Of a stretch of DNA of 6,096 nt, positions 1 to 4,600 are shown in pieces. The notes under the pieces are model-generated. The model had not been told where the DNA came from and ran no database searches. It worked only from the letters and a program-made list of their open reading frames with translations. The position numbers and the translations under genes are program-made. Position 1 is the stretch's first letter. Every line of letters begins with the position of its first letter. Origin of the DNA: Blastocatellia bacterium (lineage in GTDB: Bacteria; Acidobacteriota; Blastocatellia; Pyrinomonadales; Pyrinomonadaceae); NCBI GenBank assembly GCA_003175865.1, contig PSRF01000239.1:1-6096 (forward strand). Direction: 5' to 3'.

Positions 1-22
1 CACGGCACAAGGCCGTGGCATC
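1..22. repeat. REP-like palindromic unit, copy 1 (possibly cut by the window edge)
   Basis: The arms CACGGC (1-6) and GCCGTG (12-17) pair perfectly around the five-base loop ACAAG, and GCATC follows at 18-22. The ten bases CCGTGGCATC (13-22) recur exactly at 78-87 in a second hairpin. Two hairpins sharing a 3' tail in one intergenic stretch is the usual look of REP-type repeats. The unit may begin left of the window. Assignment to a known REP family is not possible from this sequence alone. Confidence 0.5.
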
Positions 23-60
23 CATTTAGTTTTTTCTCGCATTCCTGTAGCTGCAATCGT

Positions 61-87
61 GATTACCACGGGACAGCCCGTGGCATC
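61..87. repeat. REP-like palindromic unit, copy 2
   Basis: CCACGGG (66-72) and CCCGTGG (77-83) form a perfect seven-base stem around the four-base loop ACAG. GAT (61-63) and ATC (85-87) can extend it across a small internal loop. The right half shares CCGTGGCATC with the unit at 1-22, in the same orientation and 65 bases away. No T run follows, so it is not a typical intrinsic terminator. It lies 69 bases before the dioxygenase start and could also affect that gene's leader, which is inference only. Confidence 0.55.
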
Positions 88-155
88 TTTCGACTTTTTG
101 AGGCCAAGCCACGCGTCGATCATTCTTATGCCAAAATGATGACTGGTTTGAAGCG

Positions 156-758
156 ATGCAGATATCACGACTGATAGAAAAGTACGACCTTCTGCTGACT
201 CACCACTTTTTCGATGATGCTACGTGTCAGCGAATAATTGACGAGGCGCAAGCAAGCGACTCGAAGCCCGCAACGATCTATGGTTACGGCGATGATAATT
301 CGCACAACGATCGAGTTAGAAAGGCATCGCGTCTAGGAATGTCGGCGACCACAACTGAATTCGTCCACCTCAAATTGTTAGAGCACATAAAAATGATCGA
401 ACGACATTTTTCTATTTCGTTAAGCGATTGCGAGCAACCTCAATTCCTTCGCTATGACGTTGGTGGTTTTTTCGTGGCCCACCAGGACGGAAACACCGGG
501 CTGCTTCAGCTCACAAGTGATGCGGAAAGAAGAGTGTCGGTCGTGATATTTCTAAACCGGCAAAGTGAAAAGGAAGATTCTGCTAGCTACAGCGGTGGCT
601 CACTGAAGTTCTCTGACTATCGTGCGGAGCCAGAATACAGGGAGTTCTACGTGCCAGCGGAGGCCGGCACTTTAGTAGCGTTTCGGTCAGAACTTACTCA
701 CGAAGTAACACCAGTGACTCACGGCAAACGTTATTCGATCGTTAGTTGGTATCGGTGA
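156..758 (+). CDS. 2-oxoglutarate/Fe(II)-dependent dioxygenase, prolyl-4-hydroxylase-like
   Basis: A 200-residue single-domain enzyme of the 2OG-Fe(II) oxygenase superfamily (P4Hc type). These enzymes hydroxylate a substrate using O2 and 2-oxoglutarate, releasing succinate and CO2. The double-stranded beta-helix core is clear. The iron ligands are H109 and D111 in FVAHQDG, followed by distal H182 in LTHEVTPV. R192 in GKRYSIVSWYR is placed to bind the 2-oxoglutarate carboxylate. The YSGGSLKF segment (145-152) is the usual mid-domain strand. There is no signal peptide or membrane segment, so it should be cytoplasmic. The ATG at 156 is the first in-frame ATG after a stop at 99-101, but no good Shine-Dalgarno sequence precedes it. 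No maturation partner or obvious substrate gene is adjacent, and the next gene converges on it. The fold and cofactors are secure; the substrate (protein proline, another residue or a small molecule) cannot be told. Confidence 0.9.
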   Translation: MQISRLIEKYDLLLTHHFFDDATCQRIIDEAQASDSKPATIYGYGDDNSHNDRVRKASRLGMSATTTEFVHLKLLEHIKMIERHFSISLSDCEQPQFLRYDVGGFFVAHQDGNTGLLQLTSDAERRVSVVIFLNRQSEKEDSASYSGGSLKFSDYRAEPEYREFYVPAEAGTLVAFRSELTHEVTPVTHGKRYSIVSWYR

Positions 759-861
759 ATCGATCCTGGACCGGTTTGTCTGATACCAAGCGCGTTTGCA
801 AGAACAAGCGGGAGCATGGCGGCTTGGCCGCAACCCTTGTGGAAGTCTTTGGCTTTCCGTA

Positions 862-878
862 CCCATTCTACTAATGGG
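862..878. repeat. Perfect hairpin, 6-base stem
   Basis: CCCATT (862-867) pairs with AATGGG (873-878) around CTACT. It is part of the cluster and only six bases from the next hairpin. Confidence 0.5.
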
Positions 879-883
879 AAATC

Positions 884-900
884 GTGAGGCTCAGCCTCAC
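884..900. repeat. Perfect hairpin, 7-base stem
   Basis: GTGAGGC (884-890) pairs with GCCTCAC (894-900) around TCA; the symmetry reaches eight bases per arm about a single central C. Stem and loop sizes are close to those of the units at 1-17 and 66-83, although the sequence differs. Confidence 0.6.
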
Positions 901-920
901 GCGGTTAGATTATATGTCGC

Positions 921-941
921 CGGAAAGCCAGAGGCTTTCCG
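921..941. repeat. Perfect hairpin, 9-base stem (strongest in the window)
   Basis: CGGAAAGCC (921-929) and GGCTTTCCG (933-941) pair without mismatch around AGA. A nine-base stem on a three-base loop is unlikely by chance in 6 kb. It ends 23 bases past the stop of the minus-strand phosphoribosyltransferase gene, a sensible place for a 3'-end stabilising or terminating structure. No U tract follows on either strand. Confidence 0.65.
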
Positions 942-963
942 CAAGGCCCTCGGCCGAGCCGCA

Positions 964-1608
964 TCACGCTTGGTTAATCATCCTCCAAGTTTGGAAAGTT
1001 ATCCTGATCTGTTCATCGCTTGGGCGCTCGAAACTTTTATACCATCGTGCGGCGTTGCCGAAGTTTTCGCACCACTGCAGACATACAACTTCGTCTGCGA
1101 TGGAATCGATAGTACTTTTGACCAAAACGTCGGCTACCGGAACTGCTACAGTGACGGACTGCGGCCGGAACTTCCGCAAAGCATTAATGACTATCTGCAA
1201 AGTCCACCCAGTGTGGATTCCGTTATCGACCACGATTAGGTTCTGACCTGCAATCTCCCTCGATTTCTGATCACCACGCATTTCATCCGCACGCTTCGAC
1301 AGCTCCTGGATGGCCTGTTGCCTGAACTGCTCTTCAGCATCCGAATAAGTTCTCGAGTCCGAGTCAATCACCAAGTTACCACCAACGCTTACGGCAGAGA
1401 CAGGCAACGTCCGGCCTTCGCGCATGAAAAGCCGACGAACCACCATTAAGTCAAGGCGCGCAACAAGAGTCTCAGCAATGGGGATCGCCACAGGGACTCC
1501 GCCATTGGCGATTGCAAGCACTAATGAATTGCTGTCACGGTGTTTGTCTAACGCAACAGCAAGCTCCTGGCCCGCGCTTTCCAGATCGCTGTAGATTCTC
1601 TCGGTCAT
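964..1608 (-). CDS. Phosphoribosyltransferase-fold protein with altered PRPP loop
   Basis: A 214-residue type I phosphoribosyltransferase (PRTase) fold protein. Residues 31-46 (LAIANGGVPVAIPIAE) match the N-terminal strand and loop of the family, usually LxLPRGGVPVAxEVA. LDLMVVRRL at 52-60 follows as expected. The PRPP-binding motif is LIVVDNGIHTGWT (124-136), where the family usually has VDDGxATGAT. The ending ADEVVCL...WY..F...SDEQ (171-200) is also typical. The second acidic residue of the PRPP motif is N129, and the first-block PRG is ANG, so catalysis may be weakened or the ligand changed. Relatives are annotated only generally and their substrates are mostly unknown; a base or nucleoside salvage or transfer role is possible. 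I prefer ATG 1608 because family members start just before the DxxxAGxxLA motif. An upstream GTG at 1620 adds four residues and has AAGG six bases before it, so it cannot be excluded. The gene lies 81 bases behind the giant gene on the same strand, with no terminator between them. Confidence 0.85.
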   Translation of the reverse strand: MTERIYSDLESAGQELAVALDKHRDSNSLVLAIANGGVPVAIPIAETLVARLDLMVVRRLFMREGRTLPVSAVSVGGNLVIDSDSRTYSDAEEQFRQQAIQELSKRADEMRGDQKSREIAGQNLIVVDNGIHTGWTLQIVINALRKFRPQSVTVAVPVADVLVKSTIDSIADEVVCLQWCENFGNAARWYKSFERPSDEQIRITFQTWRMINQA

Positions 1609-1689
1609 GAAAACACCCACAGACTACCTTACTCATACTGGTTCGTTCCCATCAGAGTAATCCGCGCAATCTGTGGATGCATTGTCTCA

Positions 1690-4600
1690 CTATGGCAGTG
1701 CTTCCATGTTCACATAAAACTTAAATGTTCCCTTTTGCTGTACGCCGAGTAGTAGTTGGACCATCACACTTGCTCCCGGTGCCAGCGGCGTTCCGAGAGT
1801 GATCGTTCCGGCGCTCATTGTCGAATTAAATCCACCACCAATTGCTTGTGCCGGTGGTGTCTCAAGCGTCGTGCCTTGAACAGTGATTGAGCATGGCACA
1901 CTTGATGACCCTGTTCCTGCGAGACATGTTGCCGGATCATTGACGCCACCGACGCTTACACCAGCTGACGTCAACGCTCGCAAATCAGCCACGGTTGCTC
2001 CTGGAGGCGGGAACGTACTGATATCGATAATTCGGAACCTCAGTCGCGTCACAGGCGCTCCCGTGTTGTTCTGGAATCGTCTGCGAATCGACATCGTTCC
2101 GAACGCGGCATTCGCTCCCGGCGTGAGGTCACGCACACGGTTTGGCACCGCTGATCCGACCTGTGTTTGATCCAACAGAAACGCAGGTATCGTGCTGTTG
2201 CGTTGAATTGGTGACGTTAGATTCTCTGGACCTGGTGCGCCCAGTCGCTGAGTGACACCTGCAATAACGGTTCCCTGTGTGTCAGCAAAGATGAAGTCAG
2301 TGCCGTTGTTATTTGTGTCGACAGGGGTACTGACAGAACAAATTCCATTCGCCGCATTTCCGCCTTTTCCACACGTATCACGCGAGAAACTGTATTCAGC
2401 AGTACTTCCTCCGACGGGCGGTGACGTGGAACCTTCACGTAGAAGATCGCAGGTACCGCCCGTGTTGGTTCCAAAACCAATCGCATCCAGTCGAGTCGCA
2501 GATGAGACAGCGAGCACGTCGGCAGTACTGAATATCGCAACGTTGTGATCACTTTCGATATCGGACGTAAGCGTCTGGTCACCGGCCGCTGCACCTGAAC
2601 CTCCGTAGTTTGCGAGGCTGTACTGTGAACCGACCAACAGATAGTGACCGCGTGCCGGAATGACCGTGCCATTGGGAATCGTTGCGATGAGCACTGGATT
2701 CGCATTGCAATCGCTACCCATCTTGTAGACGCCATAGCCTCCTGACGCATCCGACGCAGCAACAGTCAGCGGTGAGTCTGTGTTGTTATAGAGTTCGACG
2801 AAGTTGTCACCCAAACCTGCCGGTCCAGATGTACGAATCTCGGAAATCAGTAACGTGCCGGCGGCATTTGTTGGCGTAATTGTTCCTACAGCTTGACCGT
2901 CAACTATATTTCCACCGACAGGGTTTGAAAGGTTGAGCAAGAATGTTTCATTCGGTTCAGTGTTGTCAGCGTCAGCGAGTACATCAACTGATACCGTCTT
3001 AATCTGCTCACCGGCCGCGAAGGTCAGCGTGCCTGACTTCGCAGTGTAGTCCTGACCAGCAACTGCATGGCCCACAGCGGGCGCCTGATCTGCGGTTGCG
3101 TAGTTGACTGAAACACCACCACCACCAGCTGGAATACTCAGCGCAACGGTAAACAGCATCGGCGTTGTGCCTGACGGTGGTTCCCCAACCGTAGCATCGC
3201 TGACGTTGATGTTTGGTTGTGCCGCTACTGGCGTCAGAGTTGGATCAGTTGCACCTGGGAAGGCCGGATCGTCAGTCAACACATTACTGAAGTTCGAACC
3301 GGAGACAGTTCCCTGGTTCGAAACATTTGGACCACCCGAATACGGATTGTTAATGGTGACCTTGAATGTGATCGTTACTGAGTCACCGGCTCGAAGGGTG
3401 CCAATATTGATTGGACCAATGTTTGTCAGTGGCGCCAATCTAGGTTGAATCGTAATGCGTGCGCCTTTCTTCTTTTGTTGACCTAACTCATTGTTAATGA
3501 ATCGATCCCGCGTCGAGTAGCTAGCATGGCTACCAAGATCTTGTTTCGATCGTATGGACGGTACGATCGATTGTTTGTTCGAGTAAGCGTTTACTGATTG
3601 GCCACCATTCGCAGGCTCCTGCTTCGCAGCGACGGGTTGATTTACCTGGGTCGCCGTGCCAGCGGTCAATTGCGATTCCTGGCTGCTCTGAGTGTTGAAC
3701 CTTTGTTCGAATGGATTCCGCCTTTCTGCAGTTGTAGTGCTGTCGATTGTGATAGGCGCCGTGGGGACGACAGGTTGCAAGCACTGCGACCCAGGCGGAA
3801 TCGTGTTCGTAAAGCCACCACCTGTACTGCTCGTTGTTGCGGTGGCTGTTGGTGTACTTGCCGGGTTCTTCCCAGTTTCAAAGGTAACTACGGCCGCAGT
3901 GTCATACTGTGCGCCTGTATAACCAGGGATGCGAACTGTATTGCCATTCCGGTGACGCAAGCGAACGCCGCTGCCTCCGGTTATGGCGTTACCATCCAGA
4001 ACGTTCGATGCTACGTCTACACAGGAAACATCTGTCGAGTTCAAAGCAGCACCCATGTTGGCAACGAAACCGTGCTGGGCACTAGCGCCCGGGTTCGATG
4101 CGGTGTTACTCGTGACTGTAATGTTGAGCACACCAGTGTTCGTCGCATTGCCCGCATCTCCACTCTGCGAATTTATCGCTGGTCCGCTGTTCCACTGTTT
4201 GATCGTGTTATTCGACACAAGAGCGGTTAGCGTTCCGGTGGGGCTATGGTTCTCAACACGAATGCCGCCGCACGAAGCGCACCCAGAGTTGGCGACTGCA
4301 GCGTTGCCGATGACGTTATTCGAAACGCGGCCTTGCCAGGTACCGCCGCCATTGCCCTCATTGATGTTGATTGCGCCCCCAGCTACGGTACCGACGAGCG
4401 GCGTGCCAGCGCTACCGTTGTTGGAAATATCGAAGTTGCAATGCTCCGTACTGCCGGCGTTACCGCCTGAGATGGTAATACCCCCGAGCAGGGAGCCCAC
4501 GAAGCTTCCCATTGAGAAAAGGTTTCCAGTGAAGATTATGTTTAGGGTTGCAGAATTAGTCGTCGTGGTCTGTAGATGATCACCGCCTGCCCCAGTGAAG

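Larger units (their letters stand above)
819..958. repeat. Cluster of consecutive inverted repeats between convergent genes
   Basis: The gap 759-963 separates a plus-strand gene from a minus-strand gene and has no believable gene of its own. It holds a run of small hairpins: 819-831 (GCGGC/GCCGC, loop TTG), 841-858 (imperfect, GGAAG against CTTTCC), 862-878 (CCCATT/AATGGG), 884-900 (GTGAGGC/GCCTCAC), 921-941 (nine-base stem) and the palindrome CTCGGCCGAG at 949-958. The nine-mer GGCTTTCCG occurs at 851-859 and 933-941, and inverted at 921-929. None is followed by a T run. The cluster may be a composite REP/BIME-like element, a bidirectional transcription stop or mRNA 3'-end protection. I saw nothing structured in 759-818. 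Confidence 0.6.

Noticed and set aside
98..126. Possible sigma-70 promoter for the dioxygenase (TTGAGG, 17 bases, CATTCT)
   Set aside because: The -35-like box is fair, but the -10 matches only half of the consensus. Too weak to annotate.
819..941. CRISPR array
   Set aside because: The hairpins differ in sequence and spacing; there is no constant repeat of 23 or more bases with unique spacers and no cas gene.
921..941. Intrinsic rho-independent terminator
   Set aside because: The stem is strong, but neither strand has a T tract after it, so a classical terminator is not supported, although a stabilising or rho-linked role remains possible.
796..1246. Plus-strand open frames 796-1239 and 884-1246
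   Set aside because: They run through the hairpin cluster and then antisense to the phosphoribosyltransferase, whose family motifs are unmistakable. Neither has a convincing product.
1620..1690. Possible promoter for the phosphoribosyltransferase (TATGAG-like -10 on the minus strand)
   Set aside because: There is no acceptable -35 at the right distance, so it cannot be told from background.
2217..2762. Second minus-strand frame of 181 codons inside the giant gene
   Set aside because: It is an out-of-frame shadow of the lamin-tail region, Arg/Ser-rich with no domain pattern, while the main frame encodes a recognisable domain there.
3293..3322. TTCGAACC ... GGTTCGAA inverted repeat resembling a tRNA T-arm
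   Set aside because: It is in coding sequence for the DUF11-like domain (GSNFSNVL region). No cloverleaf, acceptor stem or anticodon arm can be drawn around it, and an eight-base repeat with a 14-base loop is within chance.
3598..4579. Long plus-strand open frames (3598-4230 and 3983-4579) opposite the giant gene
   Set aside because: They lie antisense to a clear domain-bearing gene, overlap each other in different frames and show no recognisable protein pattern. Repetitive codon use with few stop complements explains them.
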